A DNA stretch of 64,000 nt, taken from Chitinophaga filiformis (GTDB taxonomy: Bacteria; Bacteroidota; Bacteroidia; Chitinophagales; Chitinophagaceae). The stretch spans positions 6,799,001-6,863,000 of the forward strand of contig NZ_CP095855.1 of NCBI RefSeq assembly GCF_023100805.1. Direction: 5' to 3'. A model generated the notes under the pieces. It was not told where the DNA came from and made no database searches. It saw nothing but the letters and a program-made list of their open reading frames with translations. This document shows, one piece after another, positions 1-8,227 of this stretch. Numbering within the stretch: the stretch's first letter is position 1; each line of letters opens with the position of its first letter. Position numbers and translations under genes: made by a program.

Positions 1-218
1 CCCCGCTCCAAACGATCAGCCGCCATATCGTACACATCTTGTGTAAGCGTACCGGTGTACCAGTAATAGATAGTGGCAATGTGCTGTGCCAGCTGCCCCA
101 TTGTCCAGGAAACAGGTGAAGGCTTAAAGTTAATGTCCTTCTCAGGCACTGCCTGCAGCAATTTCCTGGTGCTGGCCACCTCATGTTCAAATTCCTGTAA
201 CAAGGTTTGTACAATCAT
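1..218 (-). CDS. DinB/YfiT-like protein, N-terminal part (runs off window edge)
   Basis: Reading the minus strand from an ATG at 218 gives an open frame to the window edge, beginning MIVQTLLQEFEHEVAST. The segment SWTMGQLAQHIATIYYWYTG resembles the second helix of DinB/YfiT-type four-helix bundles, where the His of the LAQH motif is the first metal ligand. In characterised members the bundle binds a divalent metal and thiol-dependent transferases belong to the family, but most members have no known role. The C-terminal half with the remaining ligands lies outside the window. The 182 bases between this start and the end of the next gene contain no gene I can support. Confidence 0.6.
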   Translation of the reverse strand, partial: MIVQTLLQEFEHEVASTRKLLQAVPEKDINFKPSPVSWTMGQLAQHIATIYYWYTGTLTQDVYDMAADRLER

Positions 219-400
219 AAGCAAAGTTTTGATGAAGATACAAAGTGATTACATATCATCCATCATTACTGAAGTACATGTAGTACAGGTTATTGTACCA
301 ACTAACGGATAAGTCTGTCGGCCCGGGGAATACCCAACGCGCTTCCACTTGATGCATCTATGCAGCGTCACAGAGATAAAGAGCAGGATACAAGATTAGT

Positions 401-1198
401 TCAGGGGTGAACATGTGCAAGTTGTTCATATTCCCTGAGCCATTCCACATGCGTGCAGAACTCCCCTTTCTGTTGCAGGTATTGCAGGAAGCTGTTTAAG
501 CGCTCTTGCATTTTGATACCTGATACCCGACGGATATAAGCCGGCAAGGTGTAATCTTTAAGATCGGCCAATTCCCACGGGTGGAAATAGGTGGACAGCA
601 TACCATCCTTTTTGAGTATAGTGTTGCTGAAATGCCGGGTAACAAAGCCGGGCATATTCTTGATGCTGAGCCAGAAAACGGGATAGCGGCACAAAGGAGA
701 TACAGAGGAAGGCATTATCCACAGGCCGTTATCCTGGAAGGGCGTTCTTGGTTTGTCCCGGTTATTATAACGTCCCGGCAACCAGGTGGGGTTCAGGGAC
801 GCGTCGTACAGGTAACCGGCATTTTTCAATGCAGTCGTACTGACCGGTTTAAGACGGGGCATACGGAAGCCGTATACAGGCTTGCCTGTTATATCCTGTA
901 ATGCCAGCCGGGAACTTTCCAGGTGTGCGGTTGCAAACTCGCTATGATAATAAGCATGAGAGGCCACTTCATGCCGGGTGGCCAACTGGCGTACCAGCTC
1001 AGGATAGCGCTGCGCCCAGTGAGCTGTGATAAAAAAAGTAGCCCGTACCTGGTAGCGCTCAAAGAGGTCCAGCACGGTCATCAGCCCATTGTAGGAAACA
1101 GACATTTGCTGCTCCGGCGGCACCTGTCCGCCAAATTCCAGGGGAATATCAAATTCCTCCACATCTACACTTATCAGCAACCTGTTTACCTTACTCAT
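401..1198 (-). CDS. Polysaccharide deacetylase (NodB/CE4-type)
   Basis: 265-residue protein with the motifs of the NodB homology domain. These are SVDVEEF (D12, E14), the metal-binding HAYYH (H81 and H85), GFRMPRL (R112) and a late YFHPWEL with H206. CE4-type enzymes remove N- or O-acetyl groups from glycans using a divalent metal. No signal peptide or membrane segment is visible, so it may act in the cytoplasm or at the inner face of the membrane. The start overlaps the end of the upstream GT2 gene by 8 bases, which indicates translational coupling. With the GT2 and GT87 genes it forms an apparent three-gene operon that probably modifies a lipid-linked or surface sugar. The family is well supported; the substrate is unknown. 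Confidence 0.85.
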   Translation of the reverse strand: MSKVNRLLISVDVEEFDIPLEFGGQVPPEQQMSVSYNGLMTVLDLFERYQVRATFFITAHWAQRYPELVRQLATRHEVASHAYYHSEFATAHLESSRLALQDITGKPVYGFRMPRLKPVSTTALKNAGYLYDASLNPTWLPGRYNNRDKPRTPFQDNGLWIMPSSVSPLCRYPVFWLSIKNMPGFVTRHFSNTILKKDGMLSTYFHPWELADLKDYTLPAYIRRVSGIKMQERLNSFLQYLQQKGEFCTHVEWLREYEQLAHVHP

Positions 1199-1967
1199 GA
1201 TGCATTTTTAAGATCCTTATATAGTTCCGCAGCTCCCGTAACAACAACTTTAGCCTGAAGGAAGAAAAGCTGATACCGGAACGGCAGGTAATATCCAGCG
1301 ATTCCATGATAATCATCGGATCCTGACCTGCCATGTAAATAAATTCGCTATCGTATAAAAAACCGTCTATTCTGGTAGACAACAATACGCGGCGTCCATG
1401 CCGGTTAAAACCTTTCAGGCCTGCCTGGGCATCGTTGATCTTCAGATGCAGCAGGAAACGGTTCATACAACGGCTTATCTGCGTAATAACCTTGCGCCTG
1501 GCCGGCAGTAATTCCAGGTAAGCAGCCCCCCTTTCTCCTGCCACAACATCTGCTCCTTTCAGCAGCAGCTCATATACCTTTTTTATAACGGCTACGCCAA
1601 AAGGAAAATCCAGGTCCGTATATACCTGCAGATCAAAACGGGAGTGTTTTGTGCCCTCCCGCACGGCATGTCCCTTTCCACGGTTCACCGGGTAGCCCAC
1701 AATGATGATATCCGGAATAGCTGACTGGAGCTGCGCGATGTGCTGCAGTCCAAAGTTACGTGTAGATCCGTCATTCACCAGTATAAGCTGTACCGGCGCC
1801 GGCGCAAGCATGCGCCGTACTTCTTCATAATGTTGCAGCAATGTGCCCACCCAGTTCTCCGGGGGATTGCAGCAAGGTAATATAAGATCAAGACCGGTGG
1901 TTGTAGTCAATACATTCCCCGGCCTTGTATTAACATTCACAGGTGTTAATAAAGGCTGCACAGACAT
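1191..1967 (-). CDS. Glycosyltransferase family 2, polyprenyl-phosphate type
   Basis: 258-residue GT-A fold enzyme. Visible motifs are LILVNDGST (about 61-69), NRGKGHAVREG (95-105), the metal/nucleotide site TDLDFPF (117-123), DAQAGLKGF (179-187) and GFLYDSEF (202-209). The NRGKG, DxQxGxK and DxEf series is characteristic of dolichol- and polyprenyl-phosphate hexosyltransferases such as DPM1 and GtrB, which load a sugar from a nucleotide donor onto a lipid phosphate. No transmembrane helix is evident, so it resembles the soluble or peripheral class. It lies 24 bases after the GT87 gene, a family that uses polyprenyl-phosphate sugars as donors, and overlaps the deacetylase. The inferred role is to make the donor for the GT87 enzyme. 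Confidence 0.85.
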   Translation of the reverse strand: MSVQPLLTPVNVNTRPGNVLTTTTGLDLILPCCNPPENWVGTLLQHYEEVRRMLAPAPVQLILVNDGSTRNFGLQHIAQLQSAIPDIIIVGYPVNRGKGHAVREGTKHSRFDLQVYTDLDFPFGVAVIKKVYELLLKGADVVAGERGAAYLELLPARRKVITQISRCMNRFLLHLKINDAQAGLKGFNRHGRRVLLSTRIDGFLYDSEFIYMAGQDPMIIMESLDITCRSGISFSSFRLKLLLRELRNYIRILKMHHE

Positions 1968-1991
1968 AAGGCGGTTATGTGTTGTATTGTA

Positions 1992-3170
1992 TTAAGTAAC
2001 GTCGGGATTCCTCCATCCCCCTATATGAGCCTGTAAAAAAAGCAGTACAACGGTACAAGGCAATGCTTTAATATGCCAGGCAATGGCATATTGATTAATG
2101 AACTTCGGCACCAGGTCCGTTGGTGAAAGGGATACCACCACCAGCGTAAACCATAACAGGCCATTACGCCAGCTAAGGGATAAAGGCATCACACAGCAGG
2201 CAATAGCCACGCCGGTAACTGCCATAATGTAGGTGGGGGATTCTGTGCTTTGATTAAAAACTACGATCCATATCAGCAGGTAGGCCAGCAACATCCAGGG
2301 ATAACCCTCTACGCGCTTTAACAGCCCATATATCAATACATGCAGGAGCATTACCACTGCTATCAGCAATGCTATTTTGTCAAACAGCTCTATGGTAGCC
2401 GTTTTGAGGCCCAGCATCACATGCAGCATCCCCAGCAGGGAACCATCCTCTTTAATAGTACTGCTTGTCAGCAGCTGGAACCAATCAACATAATGCTGCC
2501 AAAGCAGCTGCGGGGAAATGAACAGCAGCGGAAGCAAAGAACCGGCAATAGTCCATACGAGGCCCCAGCCAATAAAGGCGCCTTTCCGGGGGAAGAACAG
2601 GAATGCCAGACCTGTAATAGCCCCATATCCCTTTATGAAAAAACATAACGCTGCGAACAGGGCAGCACGCATAGATTGTTGCCGTTGCAGGCTTACCACC
2701 GTCAGCACCATAAATGCCGTCATGGCGGGATTGGTTTGTTCGGATTGAATGGCATTACTCAGCTCAATGAGCAGGAACCAGGCAATGATATACTTAATAC
2801 TTTCTGCGAAAGGCAGCTGCCGGATCATATAAAGGAAAATGGCAGTACTGCCCAGCATCCAGGCCAGTAGTCCTACCTCCTTTGGCAATAATGCAAAAGG
2901 CGCAAACAATACAGGAAATGATGGGTGATACAGGAAATAATCATAATATTCCGCAGGGTACAGCTGGTATAACGGTAAGCCTTGCACGAGATGATAAAAC
3001 GAAGTACGGAAAATAACAAAGTTATTATAGCGTCCCGTAGCTATCGCCTGTATGTACAATATAATGGTGGCAACAAAATATATAGCGGCAATGACCGCCG
3101 GATGTCTTAACCATGTTGGGATTTTATTACGCCATAAAGAACTGGCGTCAGGTACAGCTGTTGTTGTCAT
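1992..3170 (-). CDS. GT87 (DUF2029)-like integral membrane glycosyltransferase
   Basis: 392-residue, very hydrophobic protein with roughly nine to eleven membrane segments, the first at about 25-45. A conserved-looking loop follows the first helix (TGRYNNFVIFRTSFYHLVQG, then YHPSFPVLFAPFALLP), which matches the GT-C architecture of GT87/DUF2029. Characterised actinobacterial members transfer mannose or arabinose from polyprenyl-phosphate donors on the outer face of the membrane. It is the first gene of the minus-strand trio with GT2 and the deacetylase. Its upstream region has four TTAAC units at exact 10-bp spacing. The family call is fairly secure from the loop and topology; acceptor and sugar cannot be read. 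Confidence 0.75.
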   Translation of the reverse strand: MTTTAVPDASSLWRNKIPTWLRHPAVIAAIYFVATIILYIQAIATGRYNNFVIFRTSFYHLVQGLPLYQLYPAEYYDYFLYHPSFPVLFAPFALLPKEVGLLAWMLGSTAIFLYMIRQLPFAESIKYIIAWFLLIELSNAIQSEQTNPAMTAFMVLTVVSLQRQQSMRAALFAALCFFIKGYGAITGLAFLFFPRKGAFIGWGLVWTIAGSLLPLLFISPQLLWQHYVDWFQLLTSSTIKEDGSLLGMLHVMLGLKTATIELFDKIALLIAVVMLLHVLIYGLLKRVEGYPWMLLAYLLIWIVVFNQSTESPTYIMAVTGVAIACCVMPLSLSWRNGLLWFTLVVVSLSPTDLVPKFINQYAIAWHIKALPCTVVLLFLQAHIGGWRNPDVT

Positions 3171-3223
3171 AAAAAATCTATAGGTATCCCCCGATAAATA
3201 TCTGCTTTACCGCGGTACAGCGC

Positions 3224-3258
3224 TTAACAGTATTTAACACTATTTAACACTATTTAAC
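3224..3258. repeat. Four TTAAC units at exact 10-bp period upstream of the GT87 gene
   Basis: TTAAC starts at 3224, 3234, 3244 and 3254. The last three lie in 8-base copies of TATTTAAC. One helical turn per unit puts all copies on the same face of the DNA. The array begins 54 bases upstream of the GT87 start, where a regulator would bind. Its function is not known. Confidence 0.7.
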
Positions 3259-3529
3259 GTGCAAATATGTATAATGTTACAGTACGCTACAAAGGAAAGA
3301 GAAAATTTAAGCCGTTTTTAAGTTCCTGCCCGGAAGCGGTCTTTGGGCCTTTTTGTCCCGCCTGGGCTACAGGCCTGCGTTACAATGGTGCTGCTTATCA
3401 AGTGCCAGGCACCTCTAAGATCATAACAAGAGCTGGAGGGCATAGGCATACCGGAGAGACAGACAAAAAGATCATAAGACGACAAACACACATTCAAAAC
3501 AGCAACCAACAGATTGATATATAAAAACA

Positions 3530-3555
3530 TAGCCCGGGAACAAGTTCCCGGGCTA
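3530..3555. terminator. Perfect 11-bp hairpin after the rhamnosidase gene
   Basis: TAGCCCGGGAA (3530-3540) and TTCCCGGGCTA (3545-3555) are perfect inverted repeats around a 4-base loop. The hairpin lies 130 bases past the minus-strand rhamnosidase stop. A run of five T follows about six bases later on the minus strand, so it may be a terminator or an mRNA 3' stability stem. Confidence 0.45.
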
Positions 3556-3684
3556 ACATTTATGTCTACTAATGGGCAAATACTAAACTGATCAAGTTCC
3601 CCATACGTCGGGTAAAGTGCATGAACCACATCAGGCGCATTCGTCTTTCCCTCCGGCCGCCGTATCAAAGACGTCTTGTTCCTC

Positions 3685-6600
3685 TTAATACTTTATCACC
3701 TTATTGCTATATGTCTTCTTCCCCGCTGTCGTATTAATGATATACACCCCGGCAGGAAGATGTGAAAGGCTGAGACTTGTACCATTCTGTACTCTTTTAG
3801 CAGGAAGTACCAGTCCTCCGTTACTATTAAATACCTTTACGATGACATACGGCTCCTTTATACCCTCAGCCTTCACCGTAATATCAGACGTAAACGGATT
3901 AGGTGCTACTACCAGGCTGCTGCCGGTTGCCGGCGCAGACAGGGTACATCCGGCCTCAAATGTCCATGCCCCGGAAGATACCCTGAACTTCACATACTGC
4001 GCATCTTCTCCATTGAATGTTACACCGGGTATTGTCGTTACGGTTGAGCCGTTTCTCCATATAACGGTACCATTCACCCTGATCTCCTTCAGTCCGCAGG
4101 TAATGGCGCTCTTCGGAATACCGACGATACCTGTTGTTCCGGGGGGAGCGGTGATAGCCTGTGTAAGACCGGCACTACCGGTGGTAAGGCTTGCACTGAT
4201 ATTGCCTTTAACGGTAGGGATCACACCCGATATATTTGTAAGGTCGGCCGGCTGCGGCAGAAAGGCATACTCTTCATATCCAGGCAATGAAGGACGTATG
4301 CCAAGCACGTAAGCACTCATAACATATAATGGTCCTGCGGCCCAGGCATGATTATTACTATTGGAAGCCGGGAACTCTTCCCACAGGGTGGACGACCAGC
4401 TATCGATCATGCCGGCATAGCGGTCTTTCATTCTTTTAATGCCTGCCTTTGGATCCAGCTGCACCATAGCCTGTTCTATATACATTTCCTGGTAGGGGCT
4501 CGCATTGTACTTTGTTTTAAGCACGTTCAGTATCGCTGCTTTCTGTGCGTCATTAGCCACACCGGCCAGGAAGGCCCAGGCATTGCTCCTGTCGTCTATG
4601 ATCTGCGACTGGACGCCATCGGCGGTACGATGATATACATAAGCGTTCGCGTTGCTGTTCCAGAAGTAATTATTAAAATTGCTTCTCACCCTGTTCAGCA
4701 ATTGCTCGTAGTAAAGTTTATCTGTTACATATCCCAGTGCATTGGCGATACTGGCGGCCGATTCAAGGAAGGACACATAAATACCGTTATAAACAGTGTT
4801 GGCGGCGCCTGCAGGTGTTGCATCCTTATTATCGCCCCAGTCTATCCAGTTCCATGGCCCATCCTGCCATACAAGCATGCCATCGCTGTTTGAACTGTTT
4901 ACACAATAGGCAGCAAATTTCTTAATGGATGGATACAGTTCCTCTAACAGCGCCCTGTCGCCCGTGTAGGTATAATATCTTGCCAGCATGGCGATCGCGG
5001 CCAGGTTCTGGTCAGGTAAATGGAACGCAGTACCGGGGCCTGTAGTATACAATGATCCATCGCTTTTCTGTGAACGCAGCAACTCCCTGTAGCCTTTGCG
5101 GGCAAGCAGATTGGAGGCAGTGTCATAGAGATAAAAAGAGTAAAGGATCTGCTGGGATACATCGCCCCACCATTGCCCTCTTTCCCGGTTGGGACAATCA
5201 TAGAAAATATCTCTCATGCACACACGGGATGTTGCTTTGGATTTATTCCACAATGAATTGAGCCTTCCGTCGTTTGACGTGAAGGTTCCCGGTACCGTTG
5301 TGTTATAGCTCGTTTCGCGATACCTCAGTATCAGTACCTGTACAGGGCCGGTCACGTTGGAGAATTGATAACTTACTGTATCGCCACTGGAATTCTGCCA
5401 GGCAAAACATTCAAACTCCTGTTCCCCTGCTTTGGTAATATATTCCTGCCAGTAAAAGCGGTTCACTTCTATCCTGATCTTAACACCGGCCGGTGCATTC
5501 ACTTTCAGGTATGGCCGCAGCTGTATATTCGTACCCACTCTTGCTGTAATGATACGATTGGAGCTGATAGTAGCCGGGAATGACGCTGCATTGGTATAGG
5601 CGCCAAGATCATATTCTTTCCACATCGGTATCGTTCTTGGCATCAGCTGATTCCATGGCGCCGCACCTGCTATACCTTTCTGAACGGCAGATGGCCAGCT
5701 GCTGTCATCGTAAGCAGCAGTTGTCCAGGCGCCGGGTTCTGCCTGTGCATTGTAGGAAACAGGCCAGGCAATCCATTTGTAGTCGCTGTTGTCCAGGATA
5801 AGCTGCGTAGTGGCGCCAAACGATGGATGCACCTTTGCTTTCCAGGAAGCATCGGAAACAATAGATGAAGGGGTGCTACCCGACAGGGATGATTCAAAAA
5901 GGAATCCACCATTATTCGTTACACGCTGTGAATAGGAGTTATTTCCTCCTTTATGCCAGACAAGTACGGCGATGGTATTTTCTCCTGGGGTGAGATAAGG
6001 GGCAAGATCTACTTCGTCGTAATAAGTATTTAAGAGGTCAGGACGTACATCCAGCCCGCCGTCTTTCACAACCAGCTGGTTATTCACATACAGCCAGTAT
6101 TTATTTTCCACAGCGATCTTCGTCAGTGCACGGGATGGTTTGGCTGACAGCGTTACCTTCTTTCTCAGCGCAAGCCATGTATTGGCGGGTCCTGCAGCAG
6201 ATGTCCATACCCAGTTAGCCTGCCATGATGAAGGATTGATCTTTGCAATGATCAGGGATGTTACCTTATCGTTCCAGTCAGGCCCGATCCAGGGTTCCGA
6301 TGCTGTTCTCGTCAGGCTGGCGCCGGAGAAATTATCATCCCAGTATACCGTTACCTGGTAGCCTGCGGGTACTGTAAACGAAGAAACCGCATCATCGGGC
6401 AATCCATAGGCTATCATTTGTGCCCGTGTATAATTACCGGGAGAAAGCGGGACCGCCTTTCCCAGGTAGGATGCATCTGTATAGAAAACAGCCTGCTCTT
6501 CCGGCGCTACCTTTGTAATAATGAGAGAGGTAACCTTATCATTCCAGTCTGTGCCGATCCAGGATTCTGATGCCGTCTTAGTAAGACTGGCGCCGGTGAA

Positions 6601-7155
6601 ATTGTCATCCCAGAAAAAGGTGACCTGGTAACCCGCCGGAATCATATAAGAAGTGATGGCATCATCCGGAAGACCGTTCGCAATCATCTGCGCACGGGTA
6701 TAGGTACCGGCAGATAACGCTACAGCCGTTCCGCCGTAGTTGATATCTGTGTAGAATACGGCCTGCTCTCCCGGCGGTATCCTTGAAACAATAAGAGAGG
6801 TGACCTTGTCATTCCAGTCAAGGCCAATAAAGGACGCTGATGCCGTCTTAGTAAGACTCGCGCCGGTGAAATTGTCATCCCAGAAAAAAGTAACCTGGTA
6901 ACCCGCCGGAATGGTGAAGGAGGAAACTGCATCGTCAGGAAGCCCGCTGCCGATCATCTGCGCCCGGGTATAGGTACCGGCAGATAGTGCGACAGCCGTT
7001 CCGCCGTAGTTGATATCCGTATAGAAAACCGCCTGGTTTGAGGGATCGTTGGCGGCAGCATGTACGGATATACAGCAGGTCAAAAAAAGGGACAGGGCCA
7101 GAAGGACCGGCATACGTCTTCCGGGCCACTTCATAGGTAGCTTTAATGGTCTCAT
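3685..7155 (-). CDS. Secreted alpha-L-rhamnosidase-like enzyme (GH78) with three crystallin-type repeats and T9SS domain
   Basis: 1156 residues. The order is a signal peptide (about 1-34), three near-identical 90-residue beta/gamma-crystallin-like repeats (41-130, 131-220, 221-310), lectin-like beta-sandwich regions, an (alpha/alpha)6 catalytic domain and a C-terminal type A T9SS sorting domain (NPFTSDITVK to the end VIKY). The catalytic part shows DCPNRERGQWWGDVS, NWIDWGDN and the late SSTLWEEFP, matching GH78 conserved blocks that carry the acidic catalytic residues. GH78 enzymes release terminal L-rhamnose from pectin, gums or flavonoid glycosides. The T9SS domain predicts export across the outer membrane and surface attachment. 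It is a single gene, 133 bases from mnmD. The crystallin repeats probably bind calcium or carbohydrate. Confidence 0.85.
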   Translation of the reverse strand: MRPLKLPMKWPGRRMPVLLALSLFLTCCISVHAAANDPSNQAVFYTDINYGGTAVALSAGTYTRAQMIGSGLPDDAVSSFTIPAGYQVTFFWDDNFTGASLTKTASASFIGLDWNDKVTSLIVSRIPPGEQAVFYTDINYGGTAVALSAGTYTRAQMIANGLPDDAITSYMIPAGYQVTFFWDDNFTGASLTKTASESWIGTDWNDKVTSLIITKVAPEEQAVFYTDASYLGKAVPLSPGNYTRAQMIAYGLPDDAVSSFTVPAGYQVTVYWDDNFSGASLTRTASEPWIGPDWNDKVTSLIIAKINPSSWQANWVWTSAAGPANTWLALRKKVTLSAKPSRALTKIAVENKYWLYVNNQLVVKDGGLDVRPDLLNTYYDEVDLAPYLTPGENTIAVLVWHKGGNNSYSQRVTNNGGFLFESSLSGSTPSSIVSDASWKAKVHPSFGATTQLILDNSDYKWIAWPVSYNAQAEPGAWTTAAYDDSSWPSAVQKGIAGAAPWNQLMPRTIPMWKEYDLGAYTNAASFPATISSNRIITARVGTNIQLRPYLKVNAPAGVKIRIEVNRFYWQEYITKAGEQEFECFAWQNSSGDTVSYQFSNVTGPVQVLILRYRETSYNTTVPGTFTSNDGRLNSLWNKSKATSRVCMRDIFYDCPNRERGQWWGDVSQQILYSFYLYDTASNLLARKGYRELLRSQKSDGSLYTTGPGTAFHLPDQNLAAIAMLARYYTYTGDRALLEELYPSIKKFAAYCVNSSNSDGMLVWQDGPWNWIDWGDNKDATPAGAANTVYNGIYVSFLESAASIANALGYVTDKLYYEQLLNRVRSNFNNYFWNSNANAYVYHRTADGVQSQIIDDRSNAWAFLAGVANDAQKAAILNVLKTKYNASPYQEMYIEQAMVQLDPKAGIKRMKDRYAGMIDSWSSTLWEEFPASNSNNHAWAAGPLYVMSAYVLGIRPSLPGYEEYAFLPQPADLTNISGVIPTVKGNISASLTTGSAGLTQAITAPPGTTGIVGIPKSAITCGLKEIRVNGTVIWRNGSTVTTIPGVTFNGEDAQYVKFRVSSGAWTFEAGCTLSAPATGSSLVVAPNPFTSDITVKAEGIKEPYVIVKVFNSNGGLVLPAKRVQNGTSLSLSHLPAGVYIINTTAGKKTYSNKVIKY
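6226..7035 (-). repeat. Three tandem 270-bp repeats encoding crystallin-like domains
   Basis: Units at 6766-7035, 6496-6765 and 6226-6495 each encode 90 residues starting QAVFYTD and ending DWNDKVTSLI plus a short linker. Units 1 and 2 are nearly identical in protein and DNA, while unit 3 is more diverged (YTDASYLGKAVPL). The pattern points to a recent duplication inside the gene. Confidence 0.9.
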
Positions 7156-7288
7156 TGTGAGTTGTTAAAGAGGTTTGTACTTAATGATTTCTACAGCTGT
7201 AATGGAATGGGTAAGTTAACGCGTCGTAGTATAAATATATGCAATCCTGTGGGTTTTATACCGGATAATATGGGATGTTTTACAGCTG

Positions 7289-7960
7289 TCAGCGTATAGC
7301 CCGCACGATCTCCCGTTTATGGGAAGGACCCGGCAGTTTCTCAACAATAAAACCCACGGATTTCATCGCACGTCTTACACTTCCTTTGCAGGAATAGGTC
7401 ACCAATATTCCTCCCGGAACGAGACAGTTATACAGCTTTTCAAAAATTTCTTCTGTCCAGAGCTCAGGCTGTACAAGCGGATCAAAGGCATCATAATAGA
7501 TGAGATCAAAAGACCCGTTAAAAGCAAGGTCCTGCAGTGCCGCATGCGTTTTATGCAGGCAGAAATATGGGTTTATCCTTACATCTTCATCCCAGGAAGC
7601 ACTGTGTATGGTCATCAGACAGGAATGTAAGATGGGTTCATCAAGCACTTCATCATAGTTCAGTGGGTCTGTCTCTGCTTGGGTTAGGGGATGTTGTTCG
7701 ATGGTTTGATAATAGATATGCCTCCCTTTCCTGGCACTCTCCCGGAGGGTCAGCAAAGCATTCAACCCGGTTCCGAATCCCATCTCAAGTACCGACAGAA
7801 TACCATCGGCCTTTTTTGACAGCTGATACTTTAACCCCTCCCGGATATACACATGAAGACTTTCCTGGACAGCGCCATGAATACTATGATAGGTGACGTT
7901 CCATTCAGGAATGGATATCGTATGGGATCCATCTGCAGTTATCTGTATCCTTCGTTCCAT
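7289..7960 (-). CDS. mnmD: tRNA (mnm5s2U34) methyltransferase MnmD
   Basis: 223-residue SAM-dependent methyltransferase. The glycine-rich SAM loop is LEMGFGTGLNALLT, and the MnmD signature FDLIYYDAFDPLVQPELW follows with the catalytic-site Asp, then VPGGILVTYSCKGSVRRAMK and a C-terminal GPSHKREIVRA. MnmD performs the last methylation of 5-aminomethyl-2-thiouridine at the tRNA wobble base. In E. coli it is fused to the oxidase domain in MnmC; here it is stand-alone, as is usual in Bacteroidota. I chose the ATG at 7960 (MERRIQITADGSH) over one at 8008 because a TATATTTG -7 box lies between them at 7993-8000. It is a housekeeping gene between carbohydrate loci. Confidence 0.88.
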   Translation of the reverse strand: MERRIQITADGSHTISIPEWNVTYHSIHGAVQESLHVYIREGLKYQLSKKADGILSVLEMGFGTGLNALLTLRESARKGRHIYYQTIEQHPLTQAETDPLNYDEVLDEPILHSCLMTIHSASWDEDVRINPYFCLHKTHAALQDLAFNGSFDLIYYDAFDPLVQPELWTEEIFEKLYNCLVPGGILVTYSCKGSVRRAMKSVGFIVEKLPGPSHKREIVRAIR

Positions 7961-7992
7961 CGGTATAAAGTTCGGTAATTCAATTCCTGCAG

Positions 7993-8000
7993 CAAATATA
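7993..8000 (-). promoter_or_regulatory. Bacteroidota -7 box TATATTTG for mnmD
   Basis: The minus strand reads TATATTTG, an exact match to TAnnTTTG, 33 bases before the chosen mnmD start. No TTG is seen at the ideal -33 spacing. Confidence 0.45.
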
Positions 8001-8090
8001 CAGATCATCTGCCGGCTGATCTCAGACCAACATCCAAGGCTGACACACTACCCGCTATTATTAAGCATCCTGCATACTATTTCTAAAATT

Positions 8091-8103
8091 GCAACCGATT
8101 GTG
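8091..8103 (+). promoter_or_regulatory. LacI-type operator O1 upstream of lacI
   Basis: GCAACCGATTGTG has the GCAAnCG core with a near-symmetric right half, as in LacI/GalR operators. The same 13 bases occur inverted at 15501-15513 before susC1, and 12 of 13 occur at 8149-8161. It sits upstream of a -7-like TACTTTAG (8126-8133). Confidence 0.6.
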
Positions 8104-8143
8104 TTATTTATTTTCCAAAAAAGTTTACTTTAGCTGTACAGTC

Positions 8144-8161
8144 CAATCGCAAGCGATTGTG
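8144..8161 (+). promoter_or_regulatory. LacI-type operator O2 upstream of lacI
   Basis: CAATCGC-AA-GCGATTG (8144-8159) is a perfect 7-bp inverted repeat. It overlaps GCAAGCGATTGTG (8149-8161), which differs from O1 by one base. O1 and O2 are 58 bp apart and bracket the -7-like TACTTTAG, which suggests autorepression. Confidence 0.6.
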
Positions 8162-8227
8162 CTATGTTCACGATTATGAGTGCCCGGATCTGCTCTCTCA
8201 TTTATATTTTTATCGATACTGACATTT

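Larger units (their letters stand above)
3171..3684. other. Intergenic region between the GT87 and rhamnosidase genes
   Basis: 514 bases with no convincing gene. A 116-codon minus-strand frame (3318-3668) has low-complexity, atypical composition and no family features. The region holds the phased TTAAC repeats (3224-3258), a 10-bp palindrome TACCGCGGTA (3208-3217) and a hairpin (3530-3555). Confidence 0.6.

Noticed and set aside
3318..3668. A 116-codon minus-strand frame between the GT87 and rhamnosidase genes
   Set aside because: Composition is unlike neighbouring proteins, with many Cys, Ser and Pro. It has no domain, covers the hairpin at 3530-3555, and has no promoter or ribosome-site support.
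4348..4893. A 181-codon plus-strand frame inside the rhamnosidase gene
   Set aside because: It is antisense to the catalytic domain, with no independent support.
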